Assembly: GCF_000423445.1 (NCBI RefSeq)
Contig: NZ_KE384018.1
Coordinates: 142,964 to 206,963, forward strand
Length of the DNA stretch: 64,000 bases
Direction of reading: 5' to 3'
Source: Acidipropionibacterium thoenii DSM 20276
GTDB lineage: Bacteria; Actinomycetota; Actinomycetes; Propionibacteriales; Propionibacteriaceae
Part shown: piece after piece, positions 44,178 to 53,958 of the stretch
Numbering within the stretch: position 1 is the first letter of the stretch
Layout of the letters: the number at the start of each line of letters is the position of its first letter
Notes under the pieces: generated by a model
The model's input: the letters and a program-made list of their open reading frames with translations, nothing else
Told to the model about the DNA's origin: nothing
Databases searched by the model: none
Made by a program: the position numbers and the translations under genes

Positions 44178-45568
44178 CCCCATTGCAGAGCGCCCTGTTC
44201 GGCGCTGACGTCTGGTGGATCACCCTCATCAAGGTGGTGGTGATCTTCGTGCTGCTGCTGATGTGGACCCTGTTCAACGTCTGGTTCGAGCGCCGGGTGC
44301 TGGGCCGGATGCAGAACCGGCTCGGGCCCATCATGAACACGGCATTCATCCGCGGGATGGGCCAGGCGATCGGCGACGGCATCAAGCTGGTCTTCAAGGA
44401 GGTCGTCACCCCCAAGGGAGCCGACAAGATCGTCTTCTACCTGGCCCCGGTGATCGCCGGAATCTGCTGCTTCAGCGCCTGGGCGGTGATCCCACTGGGC
44501 GGAGAGGTGTCCATCTTCGGGCAGCGCACCATGCTGCAGATCACCGACGTCCCGGTCGCGGTGCTGTTCATCATCGCGGTGGCCTCGATCGGCATCTACG
44601 GGATCGTGCTGGCCGGCTGGTCCTCCTCCGGCCCCTACTCGGTGCTCGGCTCACTGCGCGCCAGCGCCCAGATGATCTCCTACGAGGTGGCGATGGGGCT
44701 GTCCCTGGCGGCGGTCTTCATGGTCTCGGGGTCGATGGCGACCTCCGACATCGTCAACTCCCAGGCGCGCACCCTGGTCTGGTTCGGCGTGGACACCCAC
44801 ATTCCCGGCCACTACTGGCTGGTGCTGCTGCCCAGCTTCGTGATCTACGTGCTCACCATGTTCGGCGAGTCCAACCGGTTGCCCTTCGACGAGTCGGAGG
44901 CCGAGCAGGAACTGGTCTCGGGGTATTCCACCGAGTACTCCGGTTTCCCCTACGGGATGTACTACCTGGCCGAGTACATCAACATGGCCACCCTGGCCGC
45001 GGTCTGCACCACCTTGTTCCTGGGCGGCTACCGCGCCCCCTGGCCCTTCAACCTCATCGGAGTCCTCGATTCCGGATGGATCGGGATCCTCTGGTTCTTC
45101 CTCAAGTGCCAGCTGGTGATCTTCTTCTTCGTGTGGGTGCGCGCCTCGCTGCCTCGCGTCCGCTGGGACCACTTCATGAACCTCGGCTGGAAGGTCCTCA
45201 TCCCGATCTCGCTGGTCTGGGTGCTGCTGCTGGCAGTGATGCGAGCCGCCGGGGCCCAGGGCTGGATGACCAATCCGATCTTCCTCGGAGTGCTGCTGGT
45301 GGTGGTGGTCGGACTGATCGGCTACATCCTTCTCGGCGGCAGGGCGGAGCAGCCCGAACCTGAACCCAGGGTCTTCGACGCCTTCGCCGGCGGCTATCCG
45401 GTCCCCCCGATGCCCGGCGAGACGGACGCCGGCCTGGTCGCCGCCGGATCGGTGGATGCAGCCTCCTCGGCGGTGGTCGTCGACGATGCCGACGCCCCGT
45501 CCCACCACAGCCCGGCAGATGGGGCAGACGCCGTGCCCGGCGTCCTCCGGCAGAAGGGAGCTCTCTGA
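44174..45568 (+). CDS. nuoH: NADH-quinone oxidoreductase subunit H
   Basis: Membrane subunit linking the quinone pocket to the proton pumps. It has eight or so helices and the conserved cytoplasmic-loop block [20 protein letters not shown] with acidic residues lining the quinone channel, plus the early [13 protein letters not shown] motif. At 464 residues it is about 100 longer than the enteric protein; the extra is a polar, Ala/Asp-rich C-terminal tail typical of actinobacteria. The stop overlaps the nuoI start (TGATG). Confidence 0.96.
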   Translation: MTPLQSALFGADVWWITLIKVVVIFVLLLMWTLFNVWFERRVLGRMQNRLGPIMNTAFIRGMGQAIGDGIKLVFKEVVTPKGADKIVFYLAPVIAGICCFSAWAVIPLGGEVSIFGQRTMLQITDVPVAVLFIIAVASIGIYGIVLAGWSSSGPYSVLGSLRASAQMISYEVAMGLSLAAVFMVSGSMATSDIVNSQARTLVWFGVDTHIPGHYWLVLLPSFVIYVLTMFGESNRLPFDESEAEQELVSGYSTEYSGFPYGMYYLAEYINMATLAAVCTTLFLGGYRAPWPFNLIGVLDSGWIGILWFFLKCQLVIFFFVWVRASLPRVRWDHFMNLGWKVLIPISLVWVLLLAVMRAAGAQGWMTNPIFLGVLLVVVVGLIGYILLGGRAEQPEPEPRVFDAFAGGYPVPPMPGETDAGLVAAGSVDAASSAVVVDDADAPSHHSPADGADAVPGVLRQKGAL

Positions 45569-46131
45569 TGGGAGCCTGGTCAGGGTTCGGAATCACCTTC
45601 CGGACGATGTTCCGCAAGACCTTCACCCAGGGATACCCGGAGAAGGGCAAGGAGAAGGTGATGGCCCCCCGCTTCCACGGGCGCCATCAGCTCAACCGAT
45701 GGCCCGACGGGCTGGAGAAGTGCGTCGGCTGCGAGCTGTGCGCCTGGGCCTGTCCCGCCGACGCCATCTACGTCGAGGGCGGTGACAACACCGAGCAGCA
45801 GAGGTACTCACCGGGGGAGAGGTACGGCCGGGTCTACCAGATCAACTATCTGCGCTGCATCCTGTGCGGGATGTGCATCGAGGCCTGCCCGACCCGGGCA
45901 CTGACGATGACCAACGACTTCAAGATGGCCGACACCACCCGGGCCAAGCTCATCTGGACCAAGGCCGAGCTGCTCGCCCCGCTGTCGGCGGGGATGGAGC
46001 AGCCGCCTCATCCGCGCCGACTGGGGGATTCCGAGAAGGCCTACTTCCTCGGGCTGCCGGCCACCGGCAAGCCCGATGACCGGAGCGCCGACAGCGGTAC
46101 CACCGACAACGAAGGAGGTGCGACCCGATGA
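45568..46131 (+). CDS. nuoI: NADH-quinone oxidoreductase subunit I
   Basis: Ferredoxin-like subunit with clusters N6a and N6b that pass electrons to NuoB. The 187-residue protein has two C-x-x-C-x-x-C-x-x-x-C-P sets: [12 protein letters not shown] (Cys 52, 55, 58, 62) and [12 protein letters not shown] (Cys 97, 100, 103, 107). A polar tail of about 40 residues follows. It overlaps nuoJ by ATGA. Confidence 0.97.
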   Translation: MGAWSGFGITFRTMFRKTFTQGYPEKGKEKVMAPRFHGRHQLNRWPDGLEKCVGCELCAWACPADAIYVEGGDNTEQQRYSPGERYGRVYQINYLRCILCGMCIEACPTRALTMTNDFKMADTTRAKLIWTKAELLAPLSAGMEQPPHPRRLGDSEKAYFLGLPATGKPDDRSADSGTTDNEGGATR

Positions 46132-46985
46132 TCGCGATGGTGACGGCCTCGGCCCTGGCCTTCTGGCTGCTGGCGCCGATCATGGTGATCGCCGCGCTGG
46201 CGATGGTGTTCAGCCGCAAGGCGGTGCACTCGGCGCTGTGCCTGGCGATCGTGATGATCTGCCTGGCCATCCAGTACGCCAGCCTCCAGGCGCCCTTCCT
46301 CTTCGTGGTGCAGATCATCGTCTACACCGGCGCCATCCTGATGCTCTTCCTGTTCGTGGTGATGCTGATCGGACGCGATGCCCGAGATGTCGTCACCGAC
46401 ACCCTCAGGGGCCACCGGGTCGTCTCGGTGTTCACCGCCCTCGTGCTGGCTGTGATGCTCATCGTGGCGGTCGGCTCGGCGGTGTCCAGCAGCCAGCTCG
46501 GCATCACCGGGGCGGCCGGCCTGGACAAGGCCAATGCCTCGGGCGGGTCCAATGTCATCGCCCTGGCCGAGCTGCTGTTCAGCCGTTACGTGGTGCCCTT
46601 CGAGGCCACCGCAGCGCTGCTGATCACCGGCGTGGTCGGCACCATGGTGCTGGCCCATGGCGAGCTGCTGCATGACAAGAAGCACCAGAAGGAGCGCTAC
46701 CAGGACCGGATGGCCGCCTACCGCGACTCCGGCGTGCATCCCGGTGCCAAGCCCAACTCCGGGGTCTTTGCCCGGGGCAACCAGATCGGCGTCCCGGCCC
46801 TGCTGGCCGACGGCACGGTCGCCCCGGAGTCGGTGTCGGAGGCGCTGCGCAGCCGTGGCGGGATCGTGGACGCCGGTCAGCTCAAGGCGCCGACCGAGCG
46901 GGCTTTCGCCACCGTCGCCGCCTCGCGCAACAGGATCGACGGCGAGCTGGGCGGGTCAGGACTGGGAGAGGGAGAACTGGAATGA
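46128..46985 (+). CDS. nuoJ: NADH-quinone oxidoreductase subunit J
   Basis: Membrane subunit with five helices in the first 185 residues, including the [20 protein letters not shown] helix typical of NuoJ/ND6 with its helix-breaking region. The 285-residue length reflects a long charged C-terminal tail of about 100 residues after the last helix, seen in actinobacterial versions. ATGA overlaps with nuoI and nuoK. Confidence 0.95.
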   Translation: MIAMVTASALAFWLLAPIMVIAALAMVFSRKAVHSALCLAIVMICLAIQYASLQAPFLFVVQIIVYTGAILMLFLFVVMLIGRDARDVVTDTLRGHRVVSVFTALVLAVMLIVAVGSAVSSSQLGITGAAGLDKANASGGSNVIALAELLFSRYVVPFEATAALLITGVVGTMVLAHGELLHDKKHQKERYQDRMAAYRDSGVHPGAKPNSGVFARGNQIGVPALLADGTVAPESVSEALRSRGGIVDAGQLKAPTERAFATVAASRNRIDGELGGSGLGEGELE

Positions 46986-47281
46986 ACCCGAACGACTACT
47001 TGGTGCTGTCGGCAATTCTGTTCGCTATCGGCATGCTGGGCTTCCTCTATCGGCGTAGTGCGCTGGTGATCTTCATGTCGGTGGAGCTGATGCTCAACTC
47101 GGTCAACCTCACCATGGTGACCTTCTCCCATGTCCACGGGAACCTCGACGGTCAGGTCGGCGCCTTCTTCGTGATGGTGGTCGCCGCCGCCGAGGTGGTC
47201 GTCGGGCTGGCGATCATCGTCACGATCTTCCGCTCCCGCCGCTCGACCTCGGTCGACGACATCAACCTGCTGAAGTACTGA
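46982..47281 (+). CDS. nuoK: NADH-quinone oxidoreductase subunit K
   Basis: Small proton-channel subunit of 99 residues with three helices. The two membrane-buried glutamates required for pumping are present (Glu35 in [12 protein letters not shown] and Glu71 in [11 protein letters not shown]). It overlaps nuoJ by ATGA; nuoL follows after 11 bases. Confidence 0.97.
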   Translation: MNPNDYLVLSAILFAIGMLGFLYRRSALVIFMSVELMLNSVNLTMVTFSHVHGNLDGQVGAFFVMVVAAAEVVVGLAIIVTIFRSRRSTSVDDINLLKY

Positions 47282-47292
47282 GGAGCACCGGA

Positions 47293-49215
47293 ATGATTCC
47301 GCTCGACACAGTTCCCCTCGAGACTGTTCTCCCGGTGGCCGCCTCAGGGCTGTTCAGCCTGGCATGGCTGATGATCGCCATCCCGCTGGCCGGCGCCGGT
47401 CTGCTGCTGGTACTCGGCCGCAGGTCCGACAGCTGGGGCCACCTGCTCGGGGCGCTCGCCCCGATCGCCTCCTTCGTCATCGGCCTGGTGCTGTTCATCG
47501 AACTGCTGGGGCGCGACCCCTCCCAGCGCAATGTCTCGGTGCCGGTCTACGACTTCATCGACCTCGGCAGCTGGCATCTGGGCATCGACCTCCAGGTCGA
47601 CCAGCTGTCGATCCTCTTCGTGCTGCTGGTGACCTTCGTCGGCTCGCTGATCCACATCTACTCGATCGGCTACATGGCCCACGACCCGCACCGTCGCCGG
47701 TTCTTCGGCTACCTCAACCTGTTCATCGCCTCGATGCTCATCCTGGTGCTGGCCGACAACTACCTCATGCTGTTCATCGGCTGGGAGGGTGTCGGGCTGT
47801 GCTCCTACCTGCTGATCGGTTTCTGGTACCAGCGCCCGGCCGCCGCGGCCGCCGGTAACAAGGCCTTCATCATGAACCGGATCGGCGATCTGGGACTGAC
47901 GATGGCGATCTTCACGATGTTGGCCCAGTTCGGCACCGTGAACTTCACCCAGGTCTCCCAGCGGGCGCCCGGGCTGTCGGGCAGCTGGGCTGCGCTGCTC
48001 GGATTCATGCTGCTGCTGGCCGCCTGCGGGAAATCGGCCCAGTTCCCCCTGCAGGACTGGCTGATGGACGCCATGGAGGGCCCCACCCCGGTCTCGGCCC
48101 TGATCCACGCCGCCACCATGGTGACCGCCGGGGTCTACCTGGTGGTGCGCTCCCACGCCATCTACGCCCAGAGCTACTCGGCCACCCTGGCGGTGGCGAT
48201 CATCGGCACCATCACCCTGCTGATGGGTGCCTGGATCGGGTCCACCAAGAAGGACATCAAGCGGGTGCTCGCCGGATCCACGATGAGCCAGATCGGATAC
48301 ATGATGCTGGCCGCCGGGCTCGGCCCGATCGGGGCCACCTTCGCGATCTTCCACCTGATCACCCATGGCGCCTTCAAGGCCAATATGTTCCTGGGAGCCG
48401 GATCGGTGATGCACGGCACCGGTGATGACACCGACATGTACCACTTCGGGGCGCTGGCCAAGGTGATGCCCCTCACCTTCTGGACCTTCGCCTGCGGGTA
48501 CCTGGCGATCATCGGCTTCCCCTTCACCTCCGGCTACTTCTCCAAGGACCACATCATCGAGGCGGCCTTCGACACCGGCCCGGTGTTCGGGGTACTGGCC
48601 CTGATCGGTGCCGGGATCACCGCCTACTACATGACCCGGTTGATGGTGCTGACATTCCTCGGGCAACGCCGTTGGCGGACCGGCGTGCACCCTCACGAGT
48701 CGCCGGCCACCATGACGGTTCCGCTGATCGTGCTGGCGATCCTGTCGATCGGCGCCGGTCTGGTGATGACCGGCTGGATCGGGGACTGGCTGGCCCCGGC
48801 CACCGGGTCCCATCCCGAGCACACCGGAGTGCTGCACATCTCGGTGATCGGCGTCATCACCCTGGTGGTGGTGGCGGCCGGGGTCGTCACCGGCTGGCTG
48901 ACCAACCGCCACGGGGTGCCCTCCGAGGAGCCGGCCACCAGCAACCCGGTGGCACTCATCGGGCGCAACGACATCTACGGACGAGCCATTGACGACGCCG
49001 TCGTCGTCAGGCCCGCGACCGCCCTGGCCCATGGCATCTCCTCCTTCGACAGCTCGGCTGTCGACGGCGGGGCGATGGGGACCGCGGGGGTGATGGCCGG
49101 TCTCGGCACCGCGCTGCGCAAGCTGCAGAACGGTTATGTGCGCAGTTACGGACTGCACACCGCGATCGGCGTGGTCGTCGTGGGTGTGGTCGTCATTCTG
49201 GGCCGGATGGCCTGA
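47293..49215 (+). CDS. nuoL: NADH-quinone oxidoreductase subunit L
   Basis: Terminal antiporter-like proton pump with the lateral helix, 640 residues. Conserved blocks are FIGWEGVGLCSYLLIGFWY with the key Glu, PLQDWLMDAMEGPTPVSALIHAATMV, and STKKDIKRVLAGSTMSQIGYM with the channel lysine; the C-terminal part has the long lateral helix and a final anchor helix. GAGGAG precedes the ATG by seven bases. nuoM follows closely. Confidence 0.97.
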   Translation: MIPLDTVPLETVLPVAASGLFSLAWLMIAIPLAGAGLLLVLGRRSDSWGHLLGALAPIASFVIGLVLFIELLGRDPSQRNVSVPVYDFIDLGSWHLGIDLQVDQLSILFVLLVTFVGSLIHIYSIGYMAHDPHRRRFFGYLNLFIASMLILVLADNYLMLFIGWEGVGLCSYLLIGFWYQRPAAAAAGNKAFIMNRIGDLGLTMAIFTMLAQFGTVNFTQVSQRAPGLSGSWAALLGFMLLLAACGKSAQFPLQDWLMDAMEGPTPVSALIHAATMVTAGVYLVVRSHAIYAQSYSATLAVAIIGTITLLMGAWIGSTKKDIKRVLAGSTMSQIGYMMLAAGLGPIGATFAIFHLITHGAFKANMFLGAGSVMHGTGDDTDMYHFGALAKVMPLTFWTFACGYLAIIGFPFTSGYFSKDHIIEAAFDTGPVFGVLALIGAGITAYYMTRLMVLTFLGQRRWRTGVHPHESPATMTVPLIVLAILSIGAGLVMTGWIGDWLAPATGSHPEHTGVLHISVIGVITLVVVAAGVVTGWLTNRHGVPSEEPATSNPVALIGRNDIYGRAIDDAVVVRPATALAHGISSFDSSAVDGGAMGTAGVMAGLGTALRKLQNGYVRSYGLHTAIGVVVVGVVVILGRMA

Positions 49216-49229
49216 GGGAGGAGATGGAG

Positions 49230-50774
49230 ATGACTGTGCCTGTCCTGACCATCCTGGCGCTGCTGCCCATCGTGGCCGGTGCTGTGGTGATGTTCCTGAA
49301 GGGTGCCACCGCCAGGTACTTCGGCCTGGCGGTCTCCCTGGTGACCTTCGTGGTGGGCCTGGCAGCCTTCCTCGCCGCGTCCCGGGGCACCGACCTGTCG
49401 GAGAAGCACCAGTGGATCTCGTCGATCGGCGCCTGGTACGCGTTGAGCTCCGACCCGCTGTCGATGACGATGGTGCTGCTCACCGTCGCCCTGGTGCCGG
49501 TGGTGCTCGGCGCCGAGTGGCGAATCGGCCGGACCGGTGACGCCTGGGCCGGTGGCGCCGACACGGGCGACTCCCCGCAGCTGCCCGGCTCGATCTTCTT
49601 CGGCCTGGCACTGATGCTGGAAGGACTGGCGATCTACTGCTTCGTGGCGGCCGACGTCCTGCTCTTCTACCTCTTCTTCGAGGCGACCCTGCTGCCGATG
49701 TACTTCCTGATCAGCGGTTGGGGAGGGGCCAGGCGCCGCGCGGCGGCGCTGAAGTTCCTCATCTACTCACTGGTCGGCGGGCTCATCATGCTGGTCGCGG
49801 TGATCGGCCTGGGGGTCCACTCCGGTGCCTCCGGTCACACCACCTTCCTGCTGGCCGACCTGGTCCGGATGAACTTCGACGGGGCCATCGGGCGATACCT
49901 GTTCATCGGATTCTTCATCGCCTTCGCGATCAAGGCCCCGATGGTCCCGGTGCACACCTGGCTGCCCGATGCCGCCGAGCAGGCGACCCCCGGCTCCTCG
50001 GTCCTGCTGGTCGGCATCCTCGACAAGATCGGCACCTTCGGAATGCTGCGACTGTGCCTGGGGCTGTTCCCGCAGGCCTCGGCCTGGGCGACCCCGGTGG
50101 TGCTGGCGCTGGCCGTCATCTCGATCCTGTGGGGGGCCGTGATGGCCGCCACCTCGCACCACCTGATGAGGCTGGTGTCCTACACCTCGGTGAGCCACTT
50201 CGGCTTCATGGTGCTCGGCATCTTCGCGGTGACGACGCCGTCGATCACCGGCTCGATCTTCTACATGTTCAACCACGGTTTCGCCACTGCGGCGCTGTTC
50301 CTGGTACTCGGCTTCCTGGTGCGCCGTCGCGGCAGTGCCGACATCAAGGACTTCGGAGGGGTGCAGGCCGGCGCCCCGGTGCTGGCCGGGCTGTTCCTGG
50401 TCTCCGGGCTGGCGACCCTCGGACTGCCGGGCACCTCCAGCTTCGCCTCCGAGTTCCTGGTGCTGGCCGGGGCCTGGGGGCGCCATCCGGTGTACGTGGC
50501 GGTGGCCACCATCGGCATGGTGGGGGCGGCGGTCTACGTGCTGCGCGCCTATCGGCGGACCATGACCGGTCCGATCGATGAGGGGACCCCGCCGGTGCGC
50601 ACAGATCTGGGGGGCCGGGAGAAGTTCGTGCTGGCCCCGCTGATCATCGTCCTGCTGGTCTTCGGGTTTTTCCCCAAGCCGATGCTGGATGTCATCGAAC
50701 CGGCCGCCAGGGCGACCATGTCCCAGCTGAACATGACCGATCCCCAGCCGGTCGTCAAGGAGGGTGTCAAGTGA
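49230..50774 (+). CDS. nuoM: NADH-quinone oxidoreductase subunit M
   Basis: Second antiporter-like pump, 514 residues with about 14 helices. It shows LFYLFFEATLLPMYFLISGWGG with the essential Glu and the channel block FIAFAIKAPMVPVHTWLPDAAEQATP containing the conserved Lys. Start choice: GGGAGGAG occupies 49216-49223, so the ATG at 49230, six bases later, is better placed than the in-frame ATG at 49224, which touches the site. The stop overlaps the GTG start of nuoN (GTGA). Confidence 0.96.
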   Translation: MTVPVLTILALLPIVAGAVVMFLKGATARYFGLAVSLVTFVVGLAAFLAASRGTDLSEKHQWISSIGAWYALSSDPLSMTMVLLTVALVPVVLGAEWRIGRTGDAWAGGADTGDSPQLPGSIFFGLALMLEGLAIYCFVAADVLLFYLFFEATLLPMYFLISGWGGARRRAAALKFLIYSLVGGLIMLVAVIGLGVHSGASGHTTFLLADLVRMNFDGAIGRYLFIGFFIAFAIKAPMVPVHTWLPDAAEQATPGSSVLLVGILDKIGTFGMLRLCLGLFPQASAWATPVVLALAVISILWGAVMAATSHHLMRLVSYTSVSHFGFMVLGIFAVTTPSITGSIFYMFNHGFATAALFLVLGFLVRRRGSADIKDFGGVQAGAPVLAGLFLVSGLATLGLPGTSSFASEFLVLAGAWGRHPVYVAVATIGMVGAAVYVLRAYRRTMTGPIDEGTPPVRTDLGGREKFVLAPLIIVLLVFGFFPKPMLDVIEPAARATMSQLNMTDPQPVVKEGVK

Positions 50775-52408
50775 TCTCCGCACTTCTGACCGCAGGGTCG
50801 ACGGCCTCGCCGATCCCCCTCGAGCTCCCGGTGCCGCTTGAGATCACGGCCCCGAAACTCGAGTACGGCATTCTCGCGCCGCTGATGATCATGATGGTGG
50901 CCGCCTGCCTGTCGGTCCTGGTGGAGGCCTTCGTGCCGCGCCAGAGCCGGCGCCCGGTCCAGATCGGGCTGACCCTGGTGGCCCTGGTGGCCGCCCTGAT
51001 CGGCACCCTGAACTCCTGGTCGGGGGCCAGCTACCAGCTGGCCGCCCAGCAGACCCTGGCCCTGGACGCCCCGAGCTATGCCACCTGGGCGCTGCTGCTG
51101 ATCTTCTCCATCGGCGTCGTCGTGCTGTTCGCCGAGCGCAACGGCAGCACCGAGACGGCCTTCGTGGCCAGTGCCTCCTCGGTGCCCGGATCGGCCACCG
51201 AGCGGGAGGCGACCGCCGCGCACCAGGAGCAGACCGAGGTCTATCCGCTGATGCTCTTCTCGGTCTTCGGCATGATGATGTTCGCCGCCTCCAACGAGCT
51301 CATCGTGATGTTCGTGGCCCTGGAGATCTTCTCCCTGCCGCTGTACCTGCTGTGCGGGCTGGGCCGGCGTCGCCGGCTGATCTCCCAGGAGGCGGCGCTG
51401 AAGTACTTCCTGCTCGGGGCGCTGTCCTCGGCGGTCTTCCTCTACGGGGTCGCGCTTCTCTACGGGGCCTCCGGGTCCTTCGAGCTGGCCAGCATCGACT
51501 CCGCGATGACCGCCCAGCCGGGTTCCTCCCGGATCGCACTGGCGGGCATGGGACTGGTCTGCGTCGGGTTGCTGTTCAAGGTCGGCGCGGTGCCCTTCCA
51601 CACCTGGGTCCCCGACGTCTACACCGGGGCTCCCTCCCCGGTCACCGCCTTCATGTCGGTGGCCACCAAGATCGCCGGTGTGGTGGCGATGGTCAGGGTG
51701 CTCTACGTGGGGCTGGGAGCGCTGCGCTGGGACTGGCAGCCGCTGGTCGCGGTGCTGGCGGTGGCCACGATGGCCGTCGGATGTCTGGTCGGCCTGGTGC
51801 AGACCGACATGAAGCGGCTGCTGGCCTACTCCTCGATCGCCCACGCCGGCTTCATGCTGGTCGGTATCGCAGGTGCCTACACCGTTCAGACCGGGATGAC
51901 GCAGGGCTCCTCGGGGTCCTTCTCATCGGTGATGGTCTACCTCATCGGCTACGGACTGGCGACCATCGGCATGTTCGTCATCATCATGATGGTGCGCAAG
52001 TCCGGCGGTGAGTCCAATGAGATCGCCTCCTGGGCAGGTCTGGGACGCCGTCACCCCTGGCTCGGGGCAGTGGTGACCCTGTTCATGCTCAGCTTCGCCG
52101 GCATCCCGCTGACCTTCGGCTTCATCGGCAAGCTCCTGGTGCTGACCGCCGGCTGGCGTGGCGGCTGGGCGTGGTTGTCCCTGCTCGGCGTGCTGTTCAG
52201 CGCTGTCGCGGCGTTCTTCTACCTGCGGGTGGTCGCGGTGGTCTTCTTCCGCAGCCCCGGGCCGGCCGCCGAGGCGGTGGAGGTCTCCCCGATCAGCACC
52301 GGCTCGTGGCTGGTGCTGGTGATCTGCGCCCTGGCCACCCTGGGACTCGGCCTCTACCCGCAGCCGCTGATCGACGTCTTCGATCACGCCGCAACCTTCC
52401 TCCGGTGA
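50771..52408 (+). CDS. nuoN: NADH-quinone oxidoreductase subunit N
   Basis: Third antiporter-like pump, 545 residues. Typical blocks are FVALEIFSLPLYLLCG with the conserved Glu, ALKYFLLGALSSAVFLYG, GLLFKVGAVPFHTWVPDVYTGAPSP with the channel Lys, and QTDMKRLLAYSSIAHAGF. It starts with GTG and overlaps nuoM. It is the last of the 14 nuo genes; a polyprenyl diphosphate synthase gene follows in the same direction after about 180 bases. Confidence 0.97.
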   Translation: MISALLTAGSTASPIPLELPVPLEITAPKLEYGILAPLMIMMVAACLSVLVEAFVPRQSRRPVQIGLTLVALVAALIGTLNSWSGASYQLAAQQTLALDAPSYATWALLLIFSIGVVVLFAERNGSTETAFVASASSVPGSATEREATAAHQEQTEVYPLMLFSVFGMMMFAASNELIVMFVALEIFSLPLYLLCGLGRRRRLISQEAALKYFLLGALSSAVFLYGVALLYGASGSFELASIDSAMTAQPGSSRIALAGMGLVCVGLLFKVGAVPFHTWVPDVYTGAPSPVTAFMSVATKIAGVVAMVRVLYVGLGALRWDWQPLVAVLAVATMAVGCLVGLVQTDMKRLLAYSSIAHAGFMLVGIAGAYTVQTGMTQGSSGSFSSVMVYLIGYGLATIGMFVIIMMVRKSGGESNEIASWAGLGRRHPWLGAVVTLFMLSFAGIPLTFGFIGKLLVLTAGWRGGWAWLSLLGVLFSAVAAFFYLRVVAVVFFRSPGPAAEAVEVSPISTGSWLVLVICALATLGLGLYPQPLIDVFDHAATFLR

Positions 52409-52589
52409 ACTGCCGGGTCGCCCGGCGTCCCTCCCGCATCGCGGTGGACGTCGGGGGGCCAGGAGGTGGTGTGGTTGGTCGCGGGCAATGGTGAGCCGTT
52501 AGGCTTGACGATGCAGTGTGCGCACCGGTCCGGGGGCCGGGGCACCGCAGGCAGCAACTCCGGGGCAGCCCGGTTGGAACAGGAGCACC

Positions 52590-53585
52590 GTGTCGCAACC
52601 CGTCACCAGCGAGTTCACCGATTTCGTCACCGACAAGCTGGACCTCGTCGAGGAGGAGCTGGCTCGCCAGGCCGGGGCCGACACACCCTTCGTCACCGAG
52701 GCTGCCAATCACATCATCTCCGCCGGCGGTAAGCGGTTCCGCCCGCTGCTGGTGGTGCTGTCCTCCCAACTGGCCCGCCAGGACCCGGACGACACCGGCA
52801 CGGTGAGCGACCAGGACCTGGTGCGTGCCGCCGTGGTGATGGAGCTGACCCACGTCGCGAGCCTCTACCACGACGACGTGATGGATGAGGCGACGCTGCG
52901 GCGAGGGGCCGAGTCGGCCAATCAGCGGTGGGGCAACTCGGTGGCCATCATGGTCGGCGACTACCTGTTCGCCCGGGCCTCCGAGGCGGTGGCCGGGTTG
53001 GGCACCGATTTCGTCCGGCTCCAAGCGCAGACCTTCGCCCGCCTGGTCCAGGGCCAGATCGCAGAGACCCGCGGCCCACAGCCCGGCGAGGACCCGCTGC
53101 AGCACTATCTGGACGTCGTCGCCGACAAGACCGGCTCGCTGATCTCCGCCGCGGCAGTCTTCGGCGGCATGGTGGCCGGCCTTCCGCAGACGCAGCTGGC
53201 GGTGCTGCGCCGCTTCGGCGAGGAGATCGGGCTGGTCTTCCAGCTCGCCGACGACCTGCTCGACATCACCTCCACCCGCACTGGCAAGACCCCGGGGATC
53301 GACCTGCGCGAGGGCGTCGCAACCCTGCCGGTGCTGCTGCTGCGGGCCTCCAGCGACCCCGCCGACCAGCCGGTCAGGGACCTGCTGGACGCCGACCTGT
53401 CCAGTGACGAGGCGCTGGCCCGGGCCCTGGAAGGGCTGCGCGCCAGCCATGTGATGGACGAGGCGAGGGCCGGCATCCGCTCCCGTGCCGACCGGGCACG
53501 CTCCGAGCTCGCCGCGTTGCCGGCCGGTCCGGCCCGTGACGCCCTGGCCCAGCTGTGCGACGAGGTCGTCAGCCGGTCCTCCTGA
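52590..53585 (+). CDS. Long-chain trans-polyprenyl diphosphate synthase
   Basis: Builds the all-trans side-chain precursor, presumably for menaquinone. The 331-residue protein has the first Asp-rich motif in YHDDVMDEATLRRG, the second in FQLADDLLDITS, and GGKRFRPLLVVLSSQLA near the N terminus that binds IPP. The small residues before the first motif (ELTHVASLYHDD) indicate a long product (seven or more units); the exact length cannot be read. GTG 52590 with AGGAG four bases upstream is chosen. Its place after nuoN and the presence of menA, menG and a side-chain reductase-like gene in the window support the quinone role. Confidence 0.9.
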   Translation: MSQPVTSEFTDFVTDKLDLVEEELARQAGADTPFVTEAANHIISAGGKRFRPLLVVLSSQLARQDPDDTGTVSDQDLVRAAVVMELTHVASLYHDDVMDEATLRRGAESANQRWGNSVAIMVGDYLFARASEAVAGLGTDFVRLQAQTFARLVQGQIAETRGPQPGEDPLQHYLDVVADKTGSLISAAAVFGGMVAGLPQTQLAVLRRFGEEIGLVFQLADDLLDITSTRTGKTPGIDLREGVATLPVLLLRASSDPADQPVRDLLDADLSSDEALARALEGLRASHVMDEARAGIRSRADRARSELAALPAGPARDALAQLCDEVVSRSS

Positions 53586-53760
53586 CGGCGTCCTCGCGCG
53601 GCGGGTTCTGTCGGCGGCCGAGCTCCGCGTAACGAATTCTTCATACGACCTCGACGCGGGCCTTACCCGCCAACGGTGCAGCGTCGCATCCCCCGCCTGG
53701 GCTCCCCGGTATGGACAGCACGAGGACCGTGGAGCCGGCTGCCTGCCGGCGGAGGGATGC

Positions 53761-53946
53761 GTGATCGCCGATGGGCTGCAGCGCCCTGGCCGGAGGCCAC
53801 CGTCACACCTTCGACAACCTCGCCGTGCTGGTGGTGGCCAGCCAGGCCCGGGTGGCGATCGGCGACGAGGTCGGCGCCCAGCTGGGCGTCGACGAGGTCA
53901 TCGTCCTGATCGGCCCCCGGTCGGGCCAGATCCAGGCGATCCGTGA
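53761..53946 (+). pseudogene. eutC: Remnant of ethanolamine ammonia-lyase small subunit (eutC)
   Basis: In one frame bases 53761-53778 read VIADGL. One base later, in the next frame, the text continues SALAGG..., then VVASQARVAIGDEVGAQLG and VDEVIVLIGPRSG. This is the end region of EutC, where the family reads ADGLSA, R-V-A-x-G-D-E-I-G-x-x-L-G and V-V-V-L-I-G-E-R-P-G. Removing one C from the CTGCAG at about 53775-53780 restores the frame. The catalytic-core N-terminal part and the final S-x-x-D-S-L-G region are missing, and no eutB is in the window. Codon bias is still strong in the second frame, so decay looks recent. Confidence 0.65.
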
Positions 53947-53958
53947 GAAAATGGCCGC

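Noticed and set aside
47344-49158. 604-codon minus-strand ORF opposite nuoL
   Set aside because: Shadow frame of nuoL; composed of His/Gly/Gln/Asp-rich text with no recognisable fold.
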